DNA of 45,552 nt. Origin: an uncultured Erysipelotrichaceae bacterium. Its GTDB lineage: Bacteria; Bacillota_I; Bacilli_A; Erysipelotrichales; Erysipelotrichaceae. Within the stretch, counting starts at the first letter, position 1, and every line of letters starts with the position of its first letter. The translations under genes were made by a program, and so were the position numbers. The notes under the pieces are model-generated. The model saw nothing but the letters and a program-made list of their open reading frames with translations. It was not told the origin of the DNA and did no database searches. This document shows, piece after piece, positions 25,036-33,570 of the stretch. The stretch covers positions 1 to 45,552 of the forward strand of contig CACWLH010000009.1 of NCBI GenBank assembly GCA_902761625.1. The letters run 5' to 3'.

Positions 25036-26739
25036 ATGGCAAAAGCTGCTTTATATCAGAAGTACAGGTCATCCACATTTGAAGAGGTGGTAGGCCAGGA
25101 ATATGTTGTCAGATCGATCAAAAACGCGGTCAGAACCGGAAAAACCGGACATGCGTATCTTTTCTGCGGTCCCAGAGGCACCGGAAAGACCACAATGGCA
25201 AGACTTCTGGCAAAATCAGTGAACTGCACCAATCCTGAACATGCGCCATGCGGTACATGTGAAAACTGTGTTGCCGCAAACAACGGAACACATCCGGATA
25301 TCGTTGAAATCAACGCGGCAAATGAAACCCACGTTGAAGATATCCGCGATCTGATCGAACGTTCCAGACTCGCACCGATGATGGGCAGAAATAAGATCTA
25401 TATCATCGACGAGGTTCATCAGCTTTCCAGCGCAGCTTCAAGTGCTCTGCTGAAAACACTGGAGGAACCGCCTGAAAACGTGATCTTTGTTCTCGCAACC
25501 ACAGATCCGCAGAAATTGCTGCCGACCATTATTTCAAGATGCCAGAGATTTGACTTCTCGAAGGTGAAAAAGAACCAGATCAGCAAACATCTGATGTCAA
25601 TTGCTGAAAAAGAAAACATTCTGCTTGAAGAAAACGCTGCTGAAATGATCGCAGTGCTTTCGGACGGCGGAATGAGAGATGCTTTGAGTATCATGGATCA
25701 ATGCGCATCCTATACAGGCGATCAGATCACGCTCGAAGCAATCGATCAGATTTACGGTCTGGCAACGACACGTGAAAAGATCGACCTGATCAAGAATGTC
25801 ATCAATTGCGATCTGGAAAAAATACTGAAACAGACTTCCTCCTATGAAGAAAGAGGAATTGATCTGCAGCGGTTCACAGACGGTATGATTGATATTCTGA
25901 AAGATGCCGTGATCTGGCAGAATACGCATAAGGCTGAACTGATGAAGGTTCTGACCATGGAAGAAGCGGAAGAAATCAGCAATCAGGCCGATTCTTCAAC
26001 ATGCATGCATATAGCTGAATCGGTTCTGAAAGAAAAGGAACACTTCAAAACCGCAACTTCTCCAGTCAGCGCATTTGAAGTGATCTGTTTCTCTCTGGCA
26101 ACGGAAAACAGGGCACAGCCGGAAAAGAAAGAAGTGCCGGCACAGAATCAGTTGAAATATACAACTGTTAAACCGGAACCGGTTGTTGCTCAGCCGGTGA
26201 TCGCACCAATTGCAAAACCTGAACCGGTCAGTCAGCCTGAGCCGGTAAAGAGTGTTCCGGTACAGCCTGCTGAAAAGATCAGCACAATGCGGATTATCGA
26301 ACTTCTTGTCCAGTGCACCAAGGCACATAAAGTGACAGATGAAAAAGCATTCGCACAGATGCGCACAATGATGAGTCTGGAAAGCAGAAAATACACATCA
26401 TTGCTTCAGGATACATATATCGGCGCCAGCGGTGAGGATTGTATTGTTCTGATCACCAAGGCGCAGGCGGTTGCCAACCGGATCAATGATCCGGAGATCA
26501 ACCGGGAACTATATCAGTTCACAAAGACACAGCTGAATACAGATAAGGTGATCTTTGCGATCACTGAATCTGATCTGAAGGAAGCTTCGGCATTATTCAG
26601 AATTATGATGCGTGACAACAGTCTTCCGGAAGCTTATAAAGTACATAAGTATTCCGAAGAGGAAGTACATGAAGATACACCCGAGGACAAGGTGATTGCC
26701 TTGTTCGGAAGGGAAAACGTAGAAATTATCGGAGGATGA
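25036..26739 (+). CDS. dnaX: DNA polymerase III gamma/tau subunit
   Basis: A 567-residue clamp-loader ATPase. Walker A is GPRGTGKT (45-52), the zinc module is C64, C72, C75 and C78 (VNCTNPEHAPCGTCENC), DEVH follows near residue 120 and sensor 1 is ATTDPQK. After the collar (to about 370) comes a linker rich in KPEPV and QPEPV repeats (about 375-415). The last part is a tau-like domain for polymerase contact. It loads the DnaN clamp and ties it to the replicase. ybaB starts within four bases of its end, the usual dnaX-ybaB-recR operon. Confidence 0.96.
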   Translation: MAKAALYQKYRSSTFEEVVGQEYVVRSIKNAVRTGKTGHAYLFCGPRGTGKTTMARLLAKSVNCTNPEHAPCGTCENCVAANNGTHPDIVEINAANETHVEDIRDLIERSRLAPMMGRNKIYIIDEVHQLSSAASSALLKTLEEPPENVIFVLATTDPQKLLPTIISRCQRFDFSKVKKNQISKHLMSIAEKENILLEENAAEMIAVLSDGGMRDALSIMDQCASYTGDQITLEAIDQIYGLATTREKIDLIKNVINCDLEKILKQTSSYEERGIDLQRFTDGMIDILKDAVIWQNTHKAELMKVLTMEEAEEISNQADSSTCMHIAESVLKEKEHFKTATSPVSAFEVICFSLATENRAQPEKKEVPAQNQLKYTTVKPEPVVAQPVIAPIAKPEPVSQPEPVKSVPVQPAEKISTMRIIELLVQCTKAHKVTDEKAFAQMRTMMSLESRKYTSLLQDTYIGASGEDCIVLITKAQAVANRINDPEINRELYQFTKTQLNTDKVIFAITESDLKEASALFRIMMRDNSLPEAYKVHKYSEEEVHEDTPEDKVIALFGRENVEIIGG

Positions 26740-26741
26740 AC

Positions 26742-27047
26742 ATGGATTTTTCAAAACTCATGGAACAGGCGCAGAAAATGCAGCAGAATCTGACTGACAT
26801 TGAAGCAGAACTGTCTGAAACGATCTATACGGGCAAATGCGGAAACAATGAGGTCATTGTCAAAGTCAACGGCCGCAATGAAATGCAGGAAGTTCTGATC
26901 GCGGATGAACTGATGAGCCCGGACAACAAGGAAATGCTTCAGGATATGATCCTGATCGCTCAGAATGATGCCGTCTCCAAGGCAGCCAAAGACCGCGAGG
27001 AAAAACTCGGTTCGGCAACTGCCGGCATCAAGATTCCGGGGTTATAA
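26742..27047 (+). CDS. ybaB: YbaB/EbfC nucleoid-associated protein
   Basis: A 101-residue protein of the YbaB family: MDFSKLMEQAQKMQQNLTDIEAEL at the start and SKAAKDREEKLGSATAGIKIPGL at the end, with a GKCGNNEVIVKVNGRNEMQEV core. I choose ATG 26742 over ATG 26736 because GGAGG at 26731 touches the earlier codon but is six bases from the later one. The dimer binds DNA as a tweezer-like particle. It sits between dnaX and recR, as in most bacteria. Confidence 0.94.
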   Translation: MDFSKLMEQAQKMQQNLTDIEAELSETIYTGKCGNNEVIVKVNGRNEMQEVLIADELMSPDNKEMLQDMILIAQNDAVSKAAKDREEKLGSATAGIKIPGL

Positions 27048-27050
27048 GAA

Positions 27051-27647
27051 ATGTACCCGTCCAGTATACAGAAATTGATTGAAAGCTTCCGCACACTTCC
27101 CGGAGTCGGGGAAAAGACAGCAGAGAGATATGCGCTTTCAGTCAGTGAAATGGAACCGGAAAAAGTGGAACAGTTTGCCCTGGCGCTCAATGATGTCAGG
27201 ACAAAACTGAAAAGATGCTCCGTATGCGGCAATCTCTCGGATCAGGATGAGTGTGAAATCTGCCGCAATCCCGATCGTTCGCATAAACAGATCTTTGTGG
27301 TTCAGTCGCCCAAGGATGTCATTGCGATGGAAAAGGCGGGAGAATACAGAGGTGTTTATCATGTTCTTAACGGTGTTATATCACCTTCCAAAGGTGTGAT
27401 GCCTGAAGACCTTGAAATTGATAAGCTCGTTGAACGGGCAGCGGATTGCGAGGAAGTGATTCTTGCCACCAGCAACACGATGGATGGCGAGACGACCGCA
27501 ATGTATCTGGACAGACTTCTGAAAGAAAAATGTCCGCAGCTGCTTGTAACAAGAATCGCCCACGGGCTGCCGGCCGGAGGTCTGCTTGATTATGCGGACG
27601 AAATGACGCTGGCGTATGCCCTTTCTAACCGACGCAGTATGAAATAA
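27051..27647 (+). CDS. recR: Recombination protein RecR
   Basis: A 198-residue RecR with the N-terminal helix-hairpin-helix (LPGVGEKTAERYALS, 17-31), a four-cysteine zinc finger (CSVCGNLSDQDECEIC), a TOPRIM domain (VQSPKDVIAMEKAGEYRGVYHV, ATSNTMDGETTAMYL) and the GLPAGGLLDYADEMTLAYAL C-terminus. It forms a clamp-like ring and works with RecO and RecF at gaps. It starts four bases after ybaB. fhs follows 25 bp later without an obvious terminator, so the transcript may continue. Confidence 0.96.
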   Translation: MYPSSIQKLIESFRTLPGVGEKTAERYALSVSEMEPEKVEQFALALNDVRTKLKRCSVCGNLSDQDECEICRNPDRSHKQIFVVQSPKDVIAMEKAGEYRGVYHVLNGVISPSKGVMPEDLEIDKLVERAADCEEVILATSNTMDGETTAMYLDRLLKEKCPQLLVTRIAHGLPAGGLLDYADEMTLAYALSNRRSMK

Positions 27648-27672
27648 ACACGTAATCAGGAGGAAAAAACGT

Positions 27673-29340
27673 ATGAACAACGATTTGGCAATCGCCCAGG
27701 CAGCACAACTTGAAGACATCTATAAAATCGGCGAAAAGGCAGGTATTCCCGCTGAAGCTCTCGAACCCTATGGAAGAGACAAAGCAAAAATCTCACAGGA
27801 ATTCATCAACAGCTGTGCAGACCGCAAAGACGGAAAACTGATCCTTGTTACAGCAATCACTCCCACAAAAGCAGGCGAAGGAAAGAGCACAACCACAATC
27901 GGTCTGGCCGACGGTCTTTCTCTGATCGGCAAGAATGTCATTGCCGCACTCCGTGAACCTTCTCTCGGTCCGGTCTTCGGACTCAAGGGCGGCGCAGCCG
28001 GCGGCGGATATGCCCAGGTTGTACCGATGGAATCCATCAACCTTCACTTCACCGGCGACATGCATGCAATCACAACATGCAACAACCTGATCGCTGCGAT
28101 TCTCGACAACAGCCTTTATCAGGGCAATCCTCTGAACATCGATCCGGAACAGGTTGTCTGGAAGAGATGTCTGGATATGAATGACCGTACACTCCGTGAT
28201 ATCACAATCGGTCAGCTGAAAAAGTCAAACGGTGTGGAAAGACGCGATCATTTCGTCATTACGGTTGCGACCGAAGTCATGGCGATTCTGTGTCTCTCCA
28301 ACGATCTCAAGGATTTCGAAGAAAGAATCTCAAAGTGCGTGGTTGCCTACACATATGACGGCAAACCTGTAACAGTCAAGGATATCGGTGCCTCCGGCGC
28401 AGCCGCAGTCACCATGAAGGAAGCCCTCAAGCCGAATCTGGTTCAGACTCTGGAACATACACCGGTTCTGATCCATGGCGGCCCGTTCGCAAACATCGCC
28501 CATGGCTGCAACTCCGTCATCGCCACAAGACTTGCCCTTAAGCTCGGTGATTATGTTGTCACAGAAGCAGGCTTCGGTGCCGATCTTGGTGCTGAGAAGT
28601 TCATGGATATCAAGTGCCGTGCGGCAGGTCTGACTCCCAATGCGGTTGTCATCGTTGCCACTGTCCGTGCTCTTAAGATGCATGGCGGCGTGGATATGGC
28701 AGATCTTGAAAAAGAGAATGTCGAAGCGATGCTTGCCGGCGCAGCCAACCTGCAGAAGCACATCGAATCCATCCAGGCATTCGGTGTTCCTTATATCGTT
28801 GCCATCAACAAGTTTGCCAAGGATACACCGGCGGAAGTCGCAGCGCTTCTCAACTGGTGCAAAGAGAACGGACATCCGTGCGAAGAAGCGGATGGCTGGG
28901 CAAGCGGCGGCAAGGGCATGACAGACCTTGCAAAGCACGTTGTTGAAATCACCGATCAGGAATCCCATTATGCGCCGATCTATGATGTCAACGAATCCAT
29001 CGAAGACAAGATCACTAAGATTTCTCAGATTGTCTATGGCGCAAAGGATGTCGAATTCTCCGAAGAGGCTAAGGCAAAGATTGAAATCTTCAAGGCCAAC
29101 GGCTGGGACAAGATGCCCGTCTGCATGGCCAAGACCCAGAATTCCATCACCGATGATGCGAATCTCAAGGGAAGACCGGAAGGCTTCACAATCCATGTCA
29201 GAGACTTCAACCTCTCCGCCGGCGCAGGCTTTGTCGTTGCCCTGACCGGCAGTATTCTGACCATGCCCGGTCTGCCGAAGGTACCGGCAGCCGTCAATAT
29301 GGGCGTGGATGAAAACGGAAAGACCTACGGTCTGTTCTGA
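27673..29340 (+). CDS. fhs: Formate--tetrahydrofolate ligase
   Basis: A 555-residue FTHFS of standard length. The ATP-binding loop is TPTKAGEGKSTTTIGL (near residue 60). REPSLGPVFGLKGGAAGGGYAQV and THGGPFANIAHGCNS-type blocks and the KFMDIKCR region are all typical. It joins formate to THF using ATP, giving 10-formyl-THF for purines and fMet, or for acetogenic carbon flow. AGGAGG gives it a strong start. Its position after recR is not one I know as conserved, and it may be read through from the dnaX operon. Confidence 0.96.
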   Translation: MNNDLAIAQAAQLEDIYKIGEKAGIPAEALEPYGRDKAKISQEFINSCADRKDGKLILVTAITPTKAGEGKSTTTIGLADGLSLIGKNVIAALREPSLGPVFGLKGGAAGGGYAQVVPMESINLHFTGDMHAITTCNNLIAAILDNSLYQGNPLNIDPEQVVWKRCLDMNDRTLRDITIGQLKKSNGVERRDHFVITVATEVMAILCLSNDLKDFEERISKCVVAYTYDGKPVTVKDIGASGAAAVTMKEALKPNLVQTLEHTPVLIHGGPFANIAHGCNSVIATRLALKLGDYVVTEAGFGADLGAEKFMDIKCRAAGLTPNAVVIVATVRALKMHGGVDMADLEKENVEAMLAGAANLQKHIESIQAFGVPYIVAINKFAKDTPAEVAALLNWCKENGHPCEEADGWASGGKGMTDLAKHVVEITDQESHYAPIYDVNESIEDKITKISQIVYGAKDVEFSEEAKAKIEIFKANGWDKMPVCMAKTQNSITDDANLKGRPEGFTIHVRDFNLSAGAGFVVALTGSILTMPGLPKVPAAVNMGVDENGKTYGLF

Positions 29341-29366
29341 TTCAATGAAATAACCGGGAAAATGTC

Positions 29367-30272
29367 ATGAGTTCAATCGCATATGTAACAGATGAAAGCA
29401 TGCTTGAATATCACCGCCTGTGCCGCAACCGGGCAATCCTTTTCTGGCGCCTTTCAAGCAAGCGGAAATTCACCGATTTCAGGAAGGGAGATCTTCTCTT
29501 CTTCTTTGCCCGTCCCTATAAGAGCAGAAAGAAGGCTTTCATCGGCTATGCGCATTTTGACTCCATTGTCAGACTTTCCCTGAAACAGATGTGGAGCCGG
29601 TACGGACAGTTCACCGGCTACGATTCCGAACTCCTTCTGAAAGAGGCAATTGAAAAGGCCGCGAAGAACAATCATATTCCGAAGCAGATGAGCTGTCTTT
29701 ATCTGACCGATGTGGTGTTCTTCACATCACCCATCTGGCCGCATGAGGCGGGAGTGGATATTCCGAACAATCTGGAGAGCTATTGCTATCTGGACCGTTC
29801 GGATCCGTCCGTTACCGTCAGGATTCTGAAAATTGCCGAGGAGCGGGGAATCGATCTCTGGAGCAGTGATGAGAATTCATCGCCGCAGATCATCTTCTCG
29901 CAGGATGAAATCCGCCATGAACTGGCCGTGATCCACAGAAATTTCGGCAGGGATGAAGGCAGCGAGAAAGAACGGATCAAAGCCAGAAAACTGGCTAAGG
30001 AAAAATGCGAGGAAGAAGGCTGGGAAATGATCCGCCAGAGCCGGACCGATCTTCTGCGCATTGAAGATGACCGGGTTGTCATCGCTCTGCCCTTTGTGGC
30101 GCAGATCAATGACAGGGATCTCAGAATCCGTGAGATCGCGGGGAGAATGCTGATATACCGTATGAGAATACAGGAACAGCTTCATCGCAGGGTGAACTTC
30201 GAAGCTTTCGGGGAAAATGTCCCGGAAACAGTCACACAGCTGGCGGAACTGATGAACAATGAACAGATTTGA
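29367..30272 (+). CDS. Unknown protein, possible PUA/EVE-like N-terminal domain
   Basis: I cannot assign this 301-residue protein. Residues 20-125 (ILFWRLSSKRKFTDFRKGDLLFFFAR, KAFIGYAHFDSI) follow the pattern of EVE/PUA-like folds: an aromatic-rich strand, a KGD turn, then a GxA strand. These domains bind modified bases or RNA. A charged helical region (about 205-225, GSEKERIKARKLAKEKCEEEG) leads to a C-terminal domain (225-290) with RIEDDRVVIALPFVAQI. It ends with a basic helix. The start has a weak site (CCGGGAAAA). The end overlaps mnmG by 14 bases, so it is coupled to a tRNA-modification gene. RNA or DNA binding is inference. Confidence 0.7.
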   Translation: MSSIAYVTDESMLEYHRLCRNRAILFWRLSSKRKFTDFRKGDLLFFFARPYKSRKKAFIGYAHFDSIVRLSLKQMWSRYGQFTGYDSELLLKEAIEKAAKNNHIPKQMSCLYLTDVVFFTSPIWPHEAGVDIPNNLESYCYLDRSDPSVTVRILKIAEERGIDLWSSDENSSPQIIFSQDEIRHELAVIHRNFGRDEGSEKERIKARKLAKEKCEEEGWEMIRQSRTDLLRIEDDRVVIALPFVAQINDRDLRIREIAGRMLIYRMRIQEQLHRRVNFEAFGENVPETVTQLAELMNNEQI

Positions 30273-32133
30273 TATTATCGTCATCGGCGGCGGCCATGCC
30301 GGCATTGAAGCGGCCCTGGCTGCGGCGAGACTGAACAAAAAAACGATGCTGCTGACCCTGAGCATTGAGAATATCGGAAAGATGCCGTGCAATCCTTCCG
30401 TCGGCGGACCGGCGAAGGGAATCGTCGTGCGTGAGATCGATGCGCTTGGCGGCCAGATGCCGATTACGGCAGACCGCACAGCGCTGCAGTTCAAAATGCT
30501 CAACAGTGCCAAGGGACCCGGAGTCCGGGCACTCCGCGTGCAGTCGGACAAACTTGCTTACAGTAAGATGATGCAGGAAGTCTGCCTGCATCAGGAAAAC
30601 CTGACCGTACTGGAAGGGATGGCAGTGAAACTGAACACCCTTAACAACAAAGTTACCGGTGTTACTTTGAAAGACGGCACATTTATTTCCGGGGAAATCG
30701 TGATTCTCACAACCGGAACATATATGGCCGGTGTCAATATGATTTCCGATGAGGTGAAGCCGGGCGGACCGGATCTGGAAAAGACAACGGAAGATCTTTC
30801 CGCTTCTTTACGGGAAGCCGGTCTGAAAACATTCCGTCTGAAAACCGGAACACCTCCGCGGGTATTGACAAAATCCATTGATTTTTCCAAAACAAAATAT
30901 GAACCGGGTACCGATGCGTTTCTGCGTTTCTCCGAAACAACGAAATCCATCCGTCCTTTTTCCGAGCAGGTTCCCTGCTATATGACATACACCACGGCGG
31001 CAACTCATGAAATCATCATGAAGAATCTGAACCGCTCCAGTATGTATTCGGGTGTGGTCAAGGGAGTCGGACCGCGCTATTGTCCCTCGATTGAGGACAA
31101 GCTGGTCAGATTCTCCGACAAGCCCCGTCATCTGCTGTTTCTGGAACCGGAATCCCTCTCGATGGACACAACCTATGTGCAGGGATTCTCAACATCCCTT
31201 CCCAGAGATGTCCAGGAACAGATGACACATACCCTGCCGGGCTTTGAAAACTGCGTGATCAAAAAATACGCATATGCGATCGAGTATGATGCGATTGATC
31301 CTCTGCAGATGAAACGGAGTCTGGAATCCAAGATCATCGAAAACCTTTTCACAGCCGGTCAGGTCAACGGCACCAGCGGCTATGAGGAGGCGGCCGGTCA
31401 GGGAATCATGGCGGGAATCAACGCGGTGCGCAAACTGGATGGAAAAGAGCCGCTTGTCTTCGGAAGAGATGAGGCATACATCGGTGTCCTGATTGATGAT
31501 CTGACAACCAAAGGTACGCTTGAACCGTACCGCCTGCTCACTTCAAGAGCTGAATTCCGTCTTCTTCTCAGACATGACAACGCGGATGTGCGCCTGATTG
31601 AAAAGGGCCATGAATGCGGTCTGGTTTCAGATGAGCGCTATGAGGCATATCTGAAAAAGATGGCAGATCTCGAAGAGCTTCAGAAACATCTCGCAGATAC
31701 AGTCATGGAGCTGGATGATCCCGTATTGATGGAATACCTGAAACCGCTGGGTTATACCGTCGGTGAACACAAGGGCGTCAGCTGTCTGGATCTGGTGAGA
31801 AGACCTGGTATCACAACCGAAGAGATCATGAAACTCAATCAACAGGAGATTGATCAGGAACTCGCTTCCAGATGTGATATCGAAGTCAAGTATGAAGGCT
31901 ACATCCAGAAGGCGCGCAGGGAAGCGGCCAAGCTCGAAAACATGGAGAACATGAAGCTCGGCATTGATTTCAACTATGACGAAGTGGACAACCTCTCCAT
32001 CGAGGGCAGACAGAAACTCATGAAATACCGCCCCGAAACAATGGGACAGGCATCTCGAATTTCCGGTGTCAATCCGGCGGATCTGGCAGTACTGGCAGTT
32101 GCCATCAGACAGATGAAAGGAAGGCAGTTATGA
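30259..32133 (+). CDS. mnmG: tRNA uridine-5-carboxymethylaminomethyl modification enzyme MnmG
   Basis: A 624-residue FAD protein with the dinucleotide fold IVIGGGHAGIEAALAAARL at the N-terminus, MPCNPSVGGPAKGI, the cysteine-containing blocks RYCPSIEDK and GYEEAAGQG, and the C-terminal helical tRNA domain (PADLAVLAVAIRQMKG). With MnmE it installs the cmnm5 group on wobble U34. The start lies inside the preceding ORF and has no clear Shine-Dalgarno beyond coupling. mnmE is not in the window. It overlaps the next gene in an ATGA. Bacillus has mnmG before rsmG-noc-soj-spo0J, and that order is kept here with one extra gene. Confidence 0.96.
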   Translation: MNRFDIIVIGGGHAGIEAALAAARLNKKTMLLTLSIENIGKMPCNPSVGGPAKGIVVREIDALGGQMPITADRTALQFKMLNSAKGPGVRALRVQSDKLAYSKMMQEVCLHQENLTVLEGMAVKLNTLNNKVTGVTLKDGTFISGEIVILTTGTYMAGVNMISDEVKPGGPDLEKTTEDLSASLREAGLKTFRLKTGTPPRVLTKSIDFSKTKYEPGTDAFLRFSETTKSIRPFSEQVPCYMTYTTAATHEIIMKNLNRSSMYSGVVKGVGPRYCPSIEDKLVRFSDKPRHLLFLEPESLSMDTTYVQGFSTSLPRDVQEQMTHTLPGFENCVIKKYAYAIEYDAIDPLQMKRSLESKIIENLFTAGQVNGTSGYEEAAGQGIMAGINAVRKLDGKEPLVFGRDEAYIGVLIDDLTTKGTLEPYRLLTSRAEFRLLLRHDNADVRLIEKGHECGLVSDERYEAYLKKMADLEELQKHLADTVMELDDPVLMEYLKPLGYTVGEHKGVSCLDLVRRPGITTEEIMKLNQQEIDQELASRCDIEVKYEGYIQKARREAAKLENMENMKLGIDFNYDEVDNLSIEGRQKLMKYRPETMGQASRISGVNPADLAVLAVAIRQMKGRQL

Positions 32134-32723
32134 ATTATGAAGATGTTGTTTCCAATGTGAACGTTTATGGTCTGGAGGAATCGGTCAGAGGTTCCAGATA
32201 TCCCGTCAAGGTGGAACAGTCTGCCGACAATACCTCATCAGGCACCGCCAATGACAGCTTTCTCAACGGTATTATCGTGCAGTTTGATCTGACCTTCACC
32301 AACAAGGCATGGGTCCAGGCGGAACGCTATCAGCTGCTCGATTTTGTCAGTTCGCAGTCGACCATTCAGCGGATCACCAAGTTTGATCTGGACAAATCGT
32401 ACAACGAATATGTCGATCGCAGAATCGTGGAGATCATGAAGGAAAAGGTCCTTGCATACAATGATCTTCAGGCGGATATCGAACGGCTCAAGCAGGAAGG
32501 AAAAGATGTCACAACTCTGAATGATGTGGCAAATCAGAAGTATCTTGAAATCATCTATTCCAACCCGGCCGGCTTCCTGATGAGTGCACGTCTGAGCACC
32601 AATTACAGACAGCTCAGAACGATTTATCACTACAGAAAGAATCACCGCCTGCCCGAATGGCGGGCATTCTGCGCCTGGATTGAAACACTGCCTCGCAGTG
32701 AATTCATCACCAATCAGAAATAA
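32130..32723 (+). CDS. Phage-type protein, possible divergent ThyX-fold
   Basis: A 197-residue protein, ATGA-coupled to mnmG. I do not know its function. Two blocks recall FAD-dependent thymidylate synthase ThyX: VQFDLTFTNKAWVQAERY followed by FVSSQSTIQR, where ThyX has VARQWFRHR..S.NE.S.RY, and LSTNYRQLRTIYHYR.H..EW near the C-terminus, where ThyX has N.RSL..FL.LR..H.QWEI. The canonical RHRxxSxNExS motif is not intact (ER, then SSQST). A charged helical insertion (about 100-135, with LKQEGKDVTTLNDV) separates the blocks. Similar proteins occur, as far as I recall, in phages of Bacillota. It may be a non-canonical member or only share the fold. Confidence 0.6.
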   Translation: MNYEDVVSNVNVYGLEESVRGSRYPVKVEQSADNTSSGTANDSFLNGIIVQFDLTFTNKAWVQAERYQLLDFVSSQSTIQRITKFDLDKSYNEYVDRRIVEIMKEKVLAYNDLQADIERLKQEGKDVTTLNDVANQKYLEIIYSNPAGFLMSARLSTNYRQLRTIYHYRKNHRLPEWRAFCAWIETLPRSEFITNQK

Positions 32724-32730
32724 ACAAAAA

Positions 32731-32795
32731 TGTGGAAAATCTATTTATCCACAATCTGTAAAATTATGAAATTGTGGACAAAATAGTTTTCCACA
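32731..32795. other. Third DnaA-box cluster, upstream of rsmG-noc-parAB
   Basis: Four box-like 9-mers in 65 bp: TTTTCCACA on minus (32731-32739), perfect TTATCCACA (32745-32753), TTGTCCACA on minus (32773-32781) and TTTTCCACA on plus (32787-32795). They lie between mnmG's downstream gene and the rsmG promoter, about 18 kb from dnaA. Confidence 0.75.
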
Positions 32796-32806
32796 TTATT
32801 TACTTC

Positions 32807-32835
32807 TTTATGATCATCCGGCGGGATGATAGAAT
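32807..32835 (+). promoter_or_regulatory. Promoter of rsmG-noc-parA-parB
   Basis: Extended -10 TGATAGAAT (32827-32835) with TTTATG 17 bases upstream (32807-32812). The adjacent DnaA boxes end 11 bp before the -35, so DnaA could modulate it. Confidence 0.65.
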
Positions 32836-32854
32836 ATAACGTACCGGAGGCGTC

Positions 32855-33553
32855 ATGAGTATTGAAGAACTCATTCAAAACTGCAGAAAAATCGGCATTG
32901 ATCTGGATGAAGAAACAGTTCATAAGCTTGAGATTTATATGAATCTTCTTATTGAGTGGAATGAGAAGATCAATCTGACGGCAATCAAGGAGCCGCAGGA
33001 AATCATTGAAAAGCATTTCTATGACTGCATTCTTCCGCTTTCATCCGGACTGATCAGAGGCAGATGCGCCGATGTCGGCAGCGGTGCCGGCTTTCCGGGA
33101 ATGGTATGGAAAATCGTGAGACCGGAACTGGAAATGGTTCTGATCGAGCCGACCGGCAAACGGTGCACATTTCTCAATGCCGTCATCCGTGAGCTCGGAC
33201 TGAGCGGAATCAGTGTCGTCAACCAGCGCAGCGAAGACTATGTCAGAAACCGGCGCGGTTCATTTGACACGGTCACCGCACGGGCGGTTGCGAATCTTCC
33301 GGTGCTTGCCGAACTCTGTGTTCCGCTGGTCAGAAAGAACGGTATATTTGCGGCGATGAAAGGCAGCGCCGGACAGGAAGAGGCTTCCAAGGCTGAACAT
33401 GCCATGAAGATTCTCGGCGCTTCATTGGAAACCGTGCAGAAGACATCATTGCCCTCATCCGATGAAAGAGTGAATCTCTTTTACCGGAAGAATGCAGATA
33501 CACCTCCCGAATATCCGCGTAATTACGGCCGGATCAAAAAACAGCCTTTATAA
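32855..33553 (+). CDS. rsmG: 16S rRNA (guanine-N7) methyltransferase RsmG
   Basis: A 232-residue Rossmann methyltransferase. The family N-terminus (LEIYMNLLIEWNEKINLTAI, HFYDC), the SAM loop ADVGSGAGFPGMVWKI (near 72-87), the acidic strand end LIEPTGKRCTFLNAV and the TARAVANLPVLAELC block are clear. It methylates G527 of 16S rRNA (E. coli numbering), and its loss gives low-level streptomycin resistance in other species. The start follows CCGGAGG. It heads the operon with noc, parA and parB. Confidence 0.96.
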   Translation: MSIEELIQNCRKIGIDLDEETVHKLEIYMNLLIEWNEKINLTAIKEPQEIIEKHFYDCILPLSSGLIRGRCADVGSGAGFPGMVWKIVRPELEMVLIEPTGKRCTFLNAVIRELGLSGISVVNQRSEDYVRNRRGSFDTVTARAVANLPVLAELCVPLVRKNGIFAAMKGSAGQEEASKAEHAMKILGASLETVQKTSLPSSDERVNLFYRKNADTPPEYPRNYGRIKKQPL

Positions 33554-33570
33554 ATAAAGGAGTAAAAGAC

